DNA of 64,000 nucleotides from Panagrolaimus kolymaensis. Taxonomy: Eukaryota; Nematoda; Chromadorea; Rhabditida; Panagrolaimidae. Where the stretch lies: NCBI GenBank assembly GCA_028622995.1, contig JAJQJQ010000039.1, forward strand, positions 2,356,001 through 2,420,000, in the 5' to 3' direction. Both the position numbers and the translations under genes were made by a program. The notes under the pieces were generated by a model, which saw nothing but the letters and a program-made list of their open reading frames with translations, was not told where the DNA came from and ran no database searches. This document shows positions 11,214-22,696 of this stretch, piece by piece; positions within the stretch are counted from its first letter, which is position 1, and the number at the start of each line of letters is the position of its first letter.

Positions 11214-14200
11214 ATGCCACCTAAAATAAGAAGAACTTCTTCTGAAGAAACCCGTCATAAAGAAGAGCTAAAAGAAAGAAAAAGAGAACGTGAAAAAGAA
11301 CGTTACCAGCAAAACAAGGCACAAGTCGGAACTATTGAGAAAAATAACAAAAAAAGGTTATCAAGAGTAAATTTAACTGATGAACAAAGAGAAGTTGAAA
11401 ATCTGCCAAAAAGGATAAGAATGCAAAGTTTGAGGGCTAATTTAAACGAAGAACAGAGATCAGCTGCATTACAAAATAACAGATTGCAACAACAAACTAA
11501 AAGAAATCCAAAAGATAAAATTTGTGCAGGAGGATTTGAAATTGATGATGATGCTCCATCTCACTACGGCGGCTCTATGAGTTATTATTGCATGCATTGC
11601 GGTGCAAAACACTTTGAAAATGAAAAGGTTTCTAATAAAGGGATGTCATTTAGCAATTGTTGTCAACATGGAACAGTAGCGTTTCCTCCATTACATGAAT
11701 ATCCAGAAGAACTAAAAGCGCTTTTTGCAATTGAAGATTTTCGTAAATTTATCAGAGTTTATAACAATGCTCATTCCTTTGCTTCATTTAATGCAGATGT
11801 TGTAAAATTTGGAATCAATCGTCCAGGCCCATATGCATTTGTTGTTCAAGGTCAAATATATTATCAAATAAACACGGCTTTAAGAAACGATCCAAATGAA
11901 CCAAAAGCATATAACCAACTTTACATTGTTGATCCTAATGAAGCAGTTGAAAGTCGTTTAGCAACTTTTTCCAATTTAAATCCAGATATAACAAAAACTC
12001 TAAGTACAGTTTTAAATGAAATTAATTGTCAAGCAAAAGCTTTTAAAATGATGCATGAAGAGTATGAAAAACAACAAGAATTGGCATTACAAAATGGAAT
12101 TGACCCTTTAAATTTATCAATGCATTTTGGAATTAAACCAGGACAAGATCAAAGAAGATATAATTTACAAGCATCCAATGAAGTAGCCGCAGTTTTTGCA
12201 ACAACTGATGATGGTGAAATACCCGATTCATATGTAACCGTTTATGATAAAGACACAAAAAAGCTTAAAACAGTTAACGCTTTGGATCCTAATGTTGAAC
12301 CATGGCTTTATCCAATTCTTTTTCCACATGGCACACCAATTTGGGATATTAATTTAAAAAAGGTAAACTCTAACAAAAGGTTAACACGATGTGCATATGC
12401 GAAATATCAAATTGCTATTAGAGATAATGAATTCAATCCCATTTTAAACGGCGGCAGGCTTTTCCAACAATGGTTAGTTGATACTGCATTAAAAATTATC
12501 AAAGAAAGAGTTGAATATTTAAAACAAAATCAGAATGAAATTATGCGAGACTCTTACGCAAACATTGATGATTTCATGAAAAAGTTTCAACAGGATAACA
12601 ATGCACAATCTATCGGTGCAAAAATAATTTTACCTTCAACACATCAAGGTTCTCCACGAAACATGGAACAACTTTATCAAGATGCAATGTCAATTGTAAG
12701 AAGATTTGGAAAACCCGACCTTTTCATAACCATGACTTGCAATCCTAACTGGACCGAAATCAAAGAAAACTTACTTTCTGGACAAACAGCTGCAGATAGA
12801 CCCGATTTAGTTGCAAAAGTTTTAAAACAAAAAAAAGATCATTTAATTAAATTAATAACTAAAGAAGGATATTTTGGAAAAGGTAAAGCACATGTTTACA
12901 CAATTGAATTTCAAAAACGCGGATTGCCACATTGTCATTTTTTAGTAACATTAGATGCTGATTATAAAATGCGAACTGCTGAAGTTATCGACCGTTATAT
13001 TAGCGCCCAAATTCCTGATGAACAACAATATCCAAATCTTCATAAATTAGTTGTAACTCATATGATACATGGCCCTTGCGGAGAAAGATGTTTCAAAAAC
13101 GGCGTTTGTTCAAAAGGTTTCCCTAAAGATTTTCAAGATGAAACACTTCTCGATGAAGATGGCTATCCAACATATGCTCGACCTGATAATGGAATTACTG
13201 TTACTAAATCTTCTGGTTTTGTTATTGATAACAGATATGTCGTTCCTCATTGCCCTAATTTATTGCTTGAATTAAATTGTCACATCAATGTTGAAGTTGT
13301 ATCTTCCATTAAAGCTGTAAAATATTTGTACAAATATATATTTAAAGGCCATGATGCAGCAGCTATGAAAATTGTTGACGGTGTTGTAAATTATGATGAA
13401 TGTGAATCATTTTTAAATAGTCGTTATATGGGAGCATCTGAAGCAGTTTGGAGGATTTTAAATTACGGATTGCACGATAAAAGCCATTCAATAACTCGAT
13501 TACCCATTCATCTTCCTGGTGAGCAAAGGATATCATTCGAAGATGCAAATGATGAAGATGGAATGCGCGAAGCAATGGAAAAGAAAAGCATGTTAATGGA
13601 ATACTTCGAGCTAAATGCAAAAGATTCTAAAGCCAGAGATTTACTTTATAGCCAAATTCCCGAACAATTCACTTGGAAAAAAGTAGATAAAAAACACATT
13701 TGGTCTACAAGACTCTCTAATTTCAACGTTATTGGAAGGATGTACACAGTTTCACCAACAAACCAAGAATTATTTCATTTGCGAATTCTTTTAAATCATG
13801 TAAAAGGTGCCACAAGTTTTGAAGATTTGAAAAAGGTTGATGAAAAATTATGCCAAACTTTTACTGAAGCATGTTTAGAACTTGGCCTCATTGAAGATGA
13901 CAAAGAATGGAATAGAGTGTTAAATGAAGCCCGATTATCATTGTTACCATATCAAATGCGATCCCTTTTTGTTAGGCTTTTAATTCATTGTCAACCTTTA
14001 GCACCACAAAATCTTTGGGAAGAATTTAAAAGTGATATGGCTGAAGACTTTGCAAGGACAATGGATGAAGTTACTGCAATTAATAAAGCCTATCGTGAAA
14101 TCCAAAAGTTGCTTGAGAGAGAAGATAAATCATTATCAGATTTTCCTATGATGATTCAGGAAGTAAACTATGATGAGGATTATGACATTTACGATCCCAT

Positions 14201-15599
14201 TTTCGACCAACAAATTGCAGATGAACGTTACACTACTTTAAATAAAGCACAAAAAATAATTGTTGACAAAGTTTGTGAAGCTGCAATGACACAAAATAAC
14301 CTAACTAAAAAGTATTTTTATCTCGATGGCCCTGGAGGTTCAGGTAAAACATATGTCTATAAAACATTATGGCATGCATTGCGAGCAAAAGGAAAAAAAG
14401 TACAAACGATGGCATTTACCGGTATTGCTGCAATTTTGTTACCCGAAGGTAAAACACTTCATAAGACATTAGGATTACCAGTTCCATTATATTCCGATTC
14501 AAATTCATCTATCACTGCAAACTCAAAACAAGGTAAAGCTTTAATTGAAACAGACGTGTTTATTTGCGATGAAACACCGATGGCTCCTCGATATGCACTT
14601 GAAGTAATGGATAGATTATTGCGTAATTTAACAAAAGTTCAAGAACCATTTGGTGGCAAAATTTTAATTATTGGTGGCGATTTTCGGCAGCTATTACCTG
14701 TTCGTAAAAATGGAACACGCTCTGAATGTGTTAACTTATCAATAAAATTTAGCTCACTTTGGAACAACTTTGAAATATTTTCTTTGCATCAAAATATGCG
14801 TGCAGACCAAGAAGAAACGATTTTTGCAAAATATTTATTGGATATCGGAGAAGGTAAAGTAAATGATTCTAATGATAACATGGAATTTGCTCAAGATTTT
14901 ATTATTGAAACAAATTTGGTTCAAGAAATTTATGGAACTTTAATTGAGAAAAATCGGTTTGAAGAAGTTACAAACTCTGTAATTTTATCAGCTCGAAACG
15001 CAGACGTTGATGAGTTAAATAAAGAAGTTGTCGAAATGTTGCCCTCTGATGGAGAAAAAATTTATACAAGCATTGATTCTGCAATTGAAGGTGAAGCTTT
15101 ACAAGAACTTTTAACTCAAGAATATTTGAATAGCTTAAATCCAGCCTCACTTCCTCCTCATGAACTAAAGCTTAGGAAAAATACAGTAGTAATGTTGATT
15201 AGAAATTTAAGTCAAAATGAAGGTCTTTGCAATGGAACAAGGTTATTGGTGTTGGGCTTATTAAACAATTCATTACAATGTAAAATTCTGACAGGTGATA
15301 AAAAAGGTGAAGTTGTTTTTATACATCGCATTATATTAAACAACGAAGAAAATTACCCATTCACACTTTCCCGTCGACAATTTCCAATTAAAATTGCTTT
15401 TGCAATGACAATAAATAAAAGCCAAGGGCAAACATTTGAAAAAGTTGGACTTGATTTACGAAAAGATGTTTTTAATCATGGTCAAATGTACGTAGCATGC
15501 TCAAGAGTAAAGCGTTCCACAGCACTCAAAATTTATTTAGGTAAACAGCGACTAAACCAAAAAGTAAAAAATTTTGTTTATAATGAAATCATCCTATAA
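11214..15599 (+). CDS. Helitron Rep/PIF1-type helicase transposase, full length (1461 aa)
   Basis: Single uninterrupted exon. The N-terminal ~100 residues are basic and charged. A zinc-binding cluster (YYCMHCGAKHF...NCC) lies at about 128-150. The Rep domain follows, with DLFITMTCNPNW and the HUH motif FQKRGLPHCHFL near residues 560-575, and the catalytic tyrosine region KYLYKYIFKGHDAA near 705. The C-terminal third is a PIF1 superfamily 1B helicase. It has Walker A DGPGGSGKT, MAFTGIAA, Walker B VFICDETPMA, GGDFRQLLPV, LHQNMR, and the closing motifs NKSQGQTF and HGQMYVACSRV. The protein nicks the element, unwinds it and rejoins it. All key motifs are present, so it could be active. There is no linked endonuclease or RPA gene. 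The frame is intact and the codons are AT-rich like the host. Confidence 0.96.
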   Translation: MPPKIRRTSSEETRHKEELKERKREREKERYQQNKAQVGTIEKNNKKRLSRVNLTDEQREVENLPKRIRMQSLRANLNEEQRSAALQNNRLQQQTKRNPKDKICAGGFEIDDDAPSHYGGSMSYYCMHCGAKHFENEKVSNKGMSFSNCCQHGTVAFPPLHEYPEELKALFAIEDFRKFIRVYNNAHSFASFNADVVKFGINRPGPYAFVVQGQIYYQINTALRNDPNEPKAYNQLYIVDPNEAVESRLATFSNLNPDITKTLSTVLNEINCQAKAFKMMHEEYEKQQELALQNGIDPLNLSMHFGIKPGQDQRRYNLQASNEVAAVFATTDDGEIPDSYVTVYDKDTKKLKTVNALDPNVEPWLYPILFPHGTPIWDINLKKVNSNKRLTRCAYAKYQIAIRDNEFNPILNGGRLFQQWLVDTALKIIKERVEYLKQNQNEIMRDSYANIDDFMKKFQQDNNAQSIGAKIILPSTHQGSPRNMEQLYQDAMSIVRRFGKPDLFITMTCNPNWTEIKENLLSGQTAADRPDLVAKVLKQKKDHLIKLITKEGYFGKGKAHVYTIEFQKRGLPHCHFLVTLDADYKMRTAEVIDRYISAQIPDEQQYPNLHKLVVTHMIHGPCGERCFKNGVCSKGFPKDFQDETLLDEDGYPTYARPDNGITVTKSSGFVIDNRYVVPHCPNLLLELNCHINVEVVSSIKAVKYLYKYIFKGHDAAAMKIVDGVVNYDECESFLNSRYMGASEAVWRILNYGLHDKSHSITRLPIHLPGEQRISFEDANDEDGMREAMEKKSMLMEYFELNAKDSKARDLLYSQIPEQFTWKKVDKKHIWSTRLSNFNVIGRMYTVSPTNQELFHLRILLNHVKGATSFEDLKKVDEKLCQTFTEACLELGLIEDDKEWNRVLNEARLSLLPYQMRSLFVRLLIHCQPLAPQNLWEEFKSDMAEDFARTMDEVTAINKAYREIQKLLEREDKSLSDFPMMIQEVNYDEDYDIYDPIFDQQIADERYTTLNKAQKIIVDKVCEAAMTQNNLTKKYFYLDGPGGSGKTYVYKTLWHALRAKGKKVQTMAFTGIAAILLPEGKTLHKTLGLPVPLYSDSNSSITANSKQGKALIETDVFICDETPMAPRYALEVMDRLLRNLTKVQEPFGGKILIIGGDFRQLLPVRKNGTRSECVNLSIKFSSLWNNFEIFSLHQNMRADQEETIFAKYLLDIGEGKVNDSNDNMEFAQDFIIETNLVQEIYGTLIEKNRFEEVTNSVILSARNADVDELNKEVVEMLPSDGEKIYTSIDSAIEGEALQELLTQEYLNSLNPASLPPHELKLRKNTVVMLIRNLSQNEGLCNGTRLLVLGLLNNSLQCKILTGDKKGEVVFIHRIILNNEENYPFTLSRRQFPIKIAFAMTINKSQGQTFEKVGLDLRKDVFNHGQMYVACSRVKRSTALKIYLGKQRLNQKVKNFVYNEIIL

Positions 15600-15651
15600 C
15601 TAAAATATGAAATATGTAAAAATTTTAAAGTAGACTTAATTAAATAATCAA

Positions 15652-15746
15652 GGGGCGTTGCCCCACTCCTTCAGAGCGCAGCTGCCTTGACGCGGCGAAG
15701 GAGCTTGAACTGATTCATTATCTGAATCAGTAACTAAGAGCTGCGC
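15652..15746 (+). repeat. Nested inverted repeats in the Helitron 3' subterminal region
   Basis: Four perfect inverted pairs lie in 95 bases: GGGGC/GCCCC (15652-15656 with 15660-15664), CTCCTTC/GAAGGAG (15666-15672 with 15697-15703), GCGCAGCT/AGCTGCGC (15676-15683 with 15739-15746) and CTGATTC/GAATCAG (15710-15716 with 15724-15730). The second and third pairs interlock, so they cannot all form as one simple hairpin. Confidence 0.85.
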
Positions 15747-15798
15747 ACTAAAGAGATTTTTATAAGCATAAATAAACTATGAAAAAGATGCATTTACT

Positions 15799-15827
15799 GG
15801 CGGCCCGAAGGGCCGCCTTATTTCTAG
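15799..15827 (+). terminator. Helitron 3' terminal hairpin and CTAG end
   Basis: GGCGGCCC pairs perfectly with GGGCCGCC across a GAA loop (15799-15817). TTATTT and CTAG follow. In Helitrons this hairpin acts as the transposition stop signal, with CTRR as the cleaved end. Confidence 0.85.
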
Positions 15828-18800
15828 TTTATAATAATAGAAATGTCCAAAGAAGTATTTTACTTCGTAGCAAATAGTCTTTGCTCAAAAGTTTAAAATT
15901 AATTTTAAAATTTCGTTGTTCTAGATCTTTATCACTCATTCCTCCCTTCATTCTTATTTACAAATATAAACAATAATTTCAAAAATAAAAATGAGGTAAA
16001 TTGTTTTTTTTCTAAAAATAGTTTTGATACTATTTTTAGTAGCAACAAACAAATAATTTATTTTTATAAAAATGACCAAATTTCTTAAAAATCATCAGAT
16101 AATCAAAATGAGGAACAAACATTCGAATCTCAAAGTGTTTACTTTTTCTTTTTTCATAAAAAATCAACGTTGAAAAACCTAAACAGTGCGTTCTTTATAA
16201 TTCGCGCAGAAAAGAAAAAATGAAAAAGGGGCTTTTTTCTTTGGTGACTCGTTTATTTTTTTCATTGTTGTCCGAACTTGAAAAGGTGGTTGTCCGAACG
16301 ATTGAATTGATCATTGCTTCGAGGAAAAAAAAGAGAAATGGAAAAAATGATTGTTGCACGAAATATTTATTTTTTATTCAGCTTTTTTGACAGCTTCTGC
16401 TGAATCGCTTTCCGAATTTTTTGTTTAGCTATTATATTATTCAATGTGAAAAAATAAAGAATAACAACAAAAAAAAATGATTGGTCATTGCTGATGGAAA
16501 TATTTTTTGAATGTAGAAAAATATTCTAGAAAATTTTGATTATTTTGGGAAATCGTGCTAGAATAAAATAACAACAAATCAGCTTTAATAAAAAAAACAT
16601 TCCCTTTCAAGATTTACAAAGAAAAATATGTCTCAGAGTAAAAATGTAAATGGGTGATATTATGATTGGATAAATGCAACTTGAAAATATAAAGACGATA
16701 TTGAAATACCAGGAAAAATATAACAAAATAAAAAGAAAACTTTCCTATTTTATTAACAAAAAAATAGATTGAAAAAAAATTTGTATGGTTGCATTTTAAA
16801 ACCTATCGGAAAAATGGTTAAAGAACTAAACCATTTCCTTACGCATAAAAAAATTATTATTGGAAACACTTGGTTTTCTCCTACAAACCTCTTGCCTATC
16901 ATTTAAAGCAAAACACTCAATTAAAAACTGATATAAAAGCAAACTCAATTTTTTTTTTCACTGTCCGTTCTAAAACTAGCATATAAAAATCTTCAAATCG
17001 AATCGAACGGAAATCATTGAAAAATATGTATGTAACAATCAGCCCGATATTTTTTTTTTGCAATTTTCCACATGGTTTTTTGCACCCGCATTCTCTCTAT
17101 ATATATCTCAATTGACAGCTTTTTTTGTGACTCTCCTTCGCTCGTTTCTGCAAAAACTTATAAAGACCAGTTAAATTCATTAAACAACCCAACTAAAAAA
17201 AACTAAATTCAAACTTTTTCCAATTAAAAATATTTTTTTGGGTTAAATTTTAACAACTTTGAAGCAAGCCTCATCGTTGTTGTTGGTAAGCGAATGGAAC
17301 GGAAACAAATATAAAATTTAGTTGAAAGACGATGAAAAAAGGGAGTGTTTTGTTTGAAAAATAAACAAACAAAAACGATACTTTTATTTTTTGCTTCAAA
17401 AAAATTAAGAAAAAAAATCATCGATGCAAAGAAAAATAGATTTTTAGCTTAAAATTTGAAGAAATAATGAGAAAGTGATTGGGAGCATATAAAAAAATAG
17501 CTAATGAATTGAAGAAAAAAAGTCGAAAGTTAAACAATAGACAATTTGTAAAAAAAATATGCGTCAATGAAATGAAACTGGAAGCAAAAAAAAAACAGAG
17601 TATCAAGGCTTTATGGATGCAAAAAATACCTAATAAAACATTTGATTATCTTGATTAAATTAGACCTACAATAAAATTTTAATGGAAGTTTTAAATATAA
17701 TTATTGTAAGTGAAAATACAAGAAATTTTTTCTAAAGCATCGCCTTTAAATGTTCTCTGATTCTTCGAATGACCAACACAACAACTCGATTGCAGGAGGT
17801 GAATAACGTATTAATTTTTTTTATCAAAGAATTATTCATTCTTTTCTATTTTTAAAAACAACAAAAAAGATGGACACCAATATTAGTACAACAAAAATGG
17901 AAAAAAATATATATAGTTACAAGAGTTTGATAAAGGTTAAGCAAATCCTAAATGAGAATAAAAGAAAAGTTTAAAAAGAAAAATGCTAAAACTCCTTAGA
18001 AGTTTCGATTAATCAACAAAACAATAGTCTTATTAAACAATCACAATTGAACTTTATTTAAACGAAGTGACCAAATCAAGTAAAGGGTAAACAAAAGAAA
18101 ACTCAAAGCGATAACATTTAATAAAAAAAAATATTTTTAACCTAAAATTGACTCAGTAGCAAGTAAGTGATCTCTCTTGACTCGCCGTCACTGAACCAAA
18201 AACACTCGAGTTCTAGTTTATTTTCTCCAATAAAAAAATTTTTGTATAAAAAATGCAAGAAAATAATAAATCGGATAAGCTACCGATGAAAGAAATAAAA
18301 AAGAAATAGGCTCGTTTACACAATCATAAAACCAAACCACCAAAGGGAAAAAAGGGGATATTAAAAGGGACAAAAATAAAAACAGGAAAAAAGAAGTTTA
18401 AAAAAAAAGCTTTTTTTGTTGAAACCTGTTTTTGTCAATGAAACTTTTAAAAAATGAAGGGAGAGTCATTGGTTGAGTGCTCAGTCGACAATGAAGGCAA
18501 CATAGGTGGCTGCGGCCATCGTTGTTGTTGCTGCTAGTCTTCTTAGTCACTTAACTTTAATTAACCTCGTCTACTTACTTATTTCTTTTTATTCTTCCTT
18601 TTTCTGCATAAAATATTTTTTGAAGAAAATGATCAGAAAATATTGAAGAAATTAAAAAAGAAGTAAAACTTTTTTGGTTTTTTTGTTGACGAAAACTAAA
18701 ACGACTTCTTTTTGACCATATTATTGGTGACTTTTTTTTGTTTGAAATGCCGAGGTTGACAAAAAAAAATAAAATAGAATAGAAAAAATGGTTGTGGAAT

Positions 18801-19137
18801 CTTTTTTTTCTCCCCTGCGACTGTAATAAATCATTTTATTTTTGCCTTTTGATGAAGCTCTTTTTTGTTGAAGTTTTTTATTTTGTGACGTTGCATCTGT
18901 GAATATTTGGAAAAAAATAAATTTTAACGTGACCTTCCGACTTTACTTTTTGAGTTATACCATTTTTTAAACTCCATTTACTTTGCTTATTGCTTGAATC
19001 TTAAAATCACATTTAAAATATCTTTATTTTTTACATAAAAAGAACCAACAACAAAAAAATCGTTGAATTAATATACCCGCAATTATATCCAAGATTATTT
19101 TTTGAATAGATAATTTTTTGTGTGCGACAGTTTTCAT
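15828..19137. other. AT-rich stretch without a recognisable gene
   Basis: Poly-A and poly-T rich, with no open frame of protein-like composition and no tRNA-like B box seen. It lies between the Helitron end and the 3' end of the membrane-protein gene. Confidence 0.5.
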
Positions 19138-22100
19138 TCAAAATATTAGATGTGTTTTGCTTCGAGCTGCTCCAGCTGGAATTCCAGAATGGCTACGATT
19201 GGATAAAAGTTTTCTTCGAACTATACACCACTCAAATATCATAGCAATCACTACGAGAATAACGGATATTCCTGTTAATTGAAAAGCCCATAATGGAATT
19301 CCATGATGGCGTGGAATTCCACCCGTTGCATAATATTCTCTTAAAGCATAACCAATTTGATCTAACATTTCGGCAATTGCTTCAGCTAATGGAGTACCTA
19401 CAAAATATATGAATCCATTAAATTACTTTTGTAGAAAATTACAGTAAAAAATAAGTGAAAATAAAGACCATTTATTATAACAAACCTCGTAAAATTGAAG
19501 TTGTTGCTTCTAGTTGAATGTTTGATAAAAATTGTCTTAATCTTGTATTATCTAAAAATTTATACAGCGTTAATAATAACATGGTTTAAATCGAAAGTAA
19601 AAATTGATAAAAGTTGATTTATTGAGACTTCGAGTGAAACCTCATATTAGTTGCCTAGATCCTCTAAATCATTTCTTTTAGATTCAAAATTTTTGCTAAT
19701 AACAAAGACCGAATATGTTTTAATTTTTTCTAATAAATCATTTTTCCACTCTTTTTATTTAGCCTCAATAAATCTTTCTTTTGTTTTTGTTTTTCTAACC
19801 TGTATAAAATACCACTGTAGTAAGTTTCCTTGAATCGGAAACAATTCCATCTGTAACAACTAAAGCCAGCACTTTCGGATGTGGACATTTTTCTTGAATG
19901 AACCAACGGCGAAATAAAATAGAAATGTATGCCTAAAATAAATAAATATAATAAATTTGTTTTTTCCTCTTCCATTTTTTATATTTTTTGCATTTTTTTC
20001 TCGCTTGCTTCTTTTATTTAAAGCTTTTTTTCGTTCGTTGACGTTTCTTCTCTTTTTCTTCTGATGGCGACTTTAAATTAGCCTTTTTTCAAGAAATAAG
20101 AAGAAAGAAAAATGAGTCGCATAAAAGGCAAGCAAATTTTCTCGTGTTTATTTGCATATATCATTCACATCCTTGCGTTTCTTTTTTCCTTGAAGCTTTT
20201 ATTTTTTTCAATTTTGGCCTTCTCTTTTTTTAAATTGCAATGCCTAGACTGAATACTACCGTGAAAATGACAACATCGGCTGCTGCGGCAATAGCTTTTT
20301 AAAAGGTTTGGTCTGAGAGTAATGCGGTTGATGAGATTGGATTTCAACAAGTTTTTTTTATAAATTAAAAGGTTTTTTATAGGCAAATGAAAAGCAAGCA
20401 ATTTTGGCACCCATTCTGGTTGCCTTCCGGTTTTTTGAAAGAGGAAAATAAAAGGATGAAGCTTTTGAATTGAAACTAAATAAAATAGCCGATGCAGAGT
20501 TAGTTTTAAAAAATGGACAAATATTTTGCTTTGTAATATGAAAAACTTAGGCAGTAACAGAAAAATCTTTGCAACCCAAAACACTATCGTAGCGAATATC
20601 AAATGGGTTAAAAATCGAAAATGTAAAATCCATATAGGCATTAAAATCATTTTTTGGAACATTATTATTTGAGTTCAAAAGTTTCTTTTTATTTTTAGAT
20701 TCCTAACTGAAAAAAATAGTTCATCGAAACAATTTTCATTCAAACCCAACAATAAAAAAAATGCCAAGTTCCGCTACGTATTTTCCTTCCAAATTGTCAT
20801 GAAAGTGTTTCTTCTCTATTTTTTTAGAATCTACCCTTCTTCTTTCTTCCAAAAATAAAAAAAAACTAAAAATATTTTCGGATTTGTTTCGAATGAATAC
20901 GAAGACGCATAAATTCCCGTGAGATTGTCCGAAAGAAAAAAAAAGCAGGAGAAAAATGGCCTTCAAACATGCAAAACTGAAAAAGAAAAAATAGAACATT
21001 TTTTTCTGAAAGTTTCAAAAAAGCCGTGAAAAAAGAATGAATGTGGTGAAGCTAGTGAAAAAAGGAGTAACATCTAATTTGAGATTTTTGACAAAGCATT
21101 TTAAAGAAAAAAAGCAGCAAAAGGCTATTTGGGTTCCTATAAAAAGAGCAGCAAGTACATGTGGAAGACTTTTGGAAAACCTCCCTCTCTTCGGTGATGA
21201 CGAAGTTATGATTTCCGCTTGCCAAAAAATTTTTAGTCATAAAATGGCGGCCTTTGAATCTTTGTGTTTAAACTCAACGAAGCACAAACAAAAAATGATT
21301 AAAGTAAATGTTTTGGAAGTTACTAAAAATGGAGAGAAAAAAGTGGGACAAATAAAGGGAGTTTCTTGGTAATTCTGATGTTAGATATTTTGGTCCACAA
21401 TGGCAAAGTTTGGCTAGCTCTAAGCACATTTTTAGATTGTACAAAATCCAAACAAAAAAAAATAAACAAACCCTTGTAAAAAATTTAAAATTATTTACAA
21501 ATTTATCAAGTTGTTCAGTGGTTACGGTGAAGCAAGAAGTGGAAAATAAACATCCAAATTCTTCTGATTCTGGTACCAAATAATTTGTTGATACAGGTTG
21601 AGCTAATTGTTTAACAATTACAAGTCCAATGGAAAATGTTTCATTATCCCGAAATAATTGTTTATGCTTTCTAAATACATTAAATATTGGTGAACGATTT
21701 TCTATTTGATGATGCAAATCGCAAAGAAATGGTAAATCTCGATGTGGACGGCAAATTTGATGATAAAACTGAAAAGTTGTTAATGCTATCGTAATTATTA
21801 TTATTTTCTTCCATGATTTTTAAATTTTGTAAAATAAAGCAAAGAAAAAAAAAGCATTTGAAATGCATAGAAAAAAAAAAAGAAGGAGAAAGTTAAAATT
21901 GCGCATTCAAGAAATGAGTGCCATCATCAACATGCTGCTGTTGCTGCTTCAAACATTGCTTGCTTTCTTTGTTTTGTTTTTTGTGTGAAAATTACATACA
22001 CAAAAGAAAGCTACTAATACTAATTTTTTTCTTTAGAATATTTTAAAAGTTTTTAGGAGATAACAACAACAACCAACGGCAACTTCACCATAAAAAACTA

Positions 22101-22226
22101 ACTTACTTCTTCGTTTGAAGGAACGGGAAAAAGGCATGGAGAAAATATGGGTGGTTGAAAAAGTTGATGTTGGGCATCAGCTGCTTGTATGGTGGCAGCT
22201 AAGGCCAATAAAACCAATATCAACAT
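19138..22226 (-). CDS. Secreted/type I membrane protein, MOLO1/TPM-like ectodomain (291 aa, 5 exons)
   Basis: Exons are 22226-22107, 21768-21472, 19932-19800, 19551-19486 and 19397-19138. Their phases join exactly and sum to 292 codons. Exon 1 is a signal peptide (MLILVLLALAATIQAADA) followed by a Pro-rich segment. The ectodomain has spaced cysteines (ICRPHRDLPFLCD; CLFSTSC; EKCPHP), a GLVIVKQL strand and ALVVTDGIVSDSRKL. A single transmembrane helix near the C-terminus (LWAFQLTGISVILVVIAMIF) precedes a short basic tail. The layout and the strand/cysteine pattern resemble nematode MOLO1 (TPM-domain) proteins, one of which modulates levamisole acetylcholine receptors. That assignment is inference from pattern only; the type I topology is much safer. 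Donors GTTTGT occur twice. Intron 2 is about 1.5 kb, the others are short. Confidence 0.75.
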
Positions 22227-22696
22227 TACCTTGGCACTTTTTTATTACCGATCATTTTAAATTTTTTTATTAAAGCTTCTTCTTTGTTTATCGATGGCAA
22301 GAAAAAAAATTTAAATAAAAAGCAAAGAAAAAAAGAGGAGTCAGCCTGAAAATAAGTATGAAGCTTCTTTTTGAAAAGCTTGGATGGATGCTGCTTCTTT
22401 TTGCTTTTGGCACAAAACTTGTTCGATATGCTGCTGCCTTCTTTCTTTCTTCTTCTTTTTTGTCAAGGATGGCGTTATTTTTAGAGGCGGAGTTTAAAAT
22501 GAGAACAAAGAAAATGGGTGTTGAGTTTATTATTAAATAGAAACACATATATCAAATAAGGATAAAAAAAATGACAAGCTTCGTAAAAAAAATAATGAAA
22601 AAGTCAACGTCAATTCACAATTTATTAAACAAATGTTTTACACAAATATTAAACGTAACAATAAATAAAATACAGTAATATCACAATCACAACATT
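22227..22696. other. Intergenic region
   Basis: Holds the promoter side of the membrane-protein gene (minus) and the 3' side of APC8 (minus). Only low-complexity open frames are present. Confidence 0.5.

Larger units (their letters stand above)
11051..15827 (+). mobile_element. Helitron (subfamily B), apparently complete
   Basis: The element carries a full-length Rep/helicase gene and a typical Helitron 3' end. A perfect 8-bp GC stem with a GAA loop (15799-15817) is followed after six bases by CTAG (15824-15827) and then a T, matching the CTRR terminus and insertion before T. The 5' end is uncertain. TCTAAAACTATAAAAATTTTG at 11051 followed by CTACGCGG looks like a Helitron start but is preceded by T rather than A. 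Confidence 0.75.

Noticed and set aside
20165..21400. Open frames inside intron 2 of the membrane-protein gene
   Set aside because: Low-complexity, no splice support in phase with neighbours, no recognisable domain.
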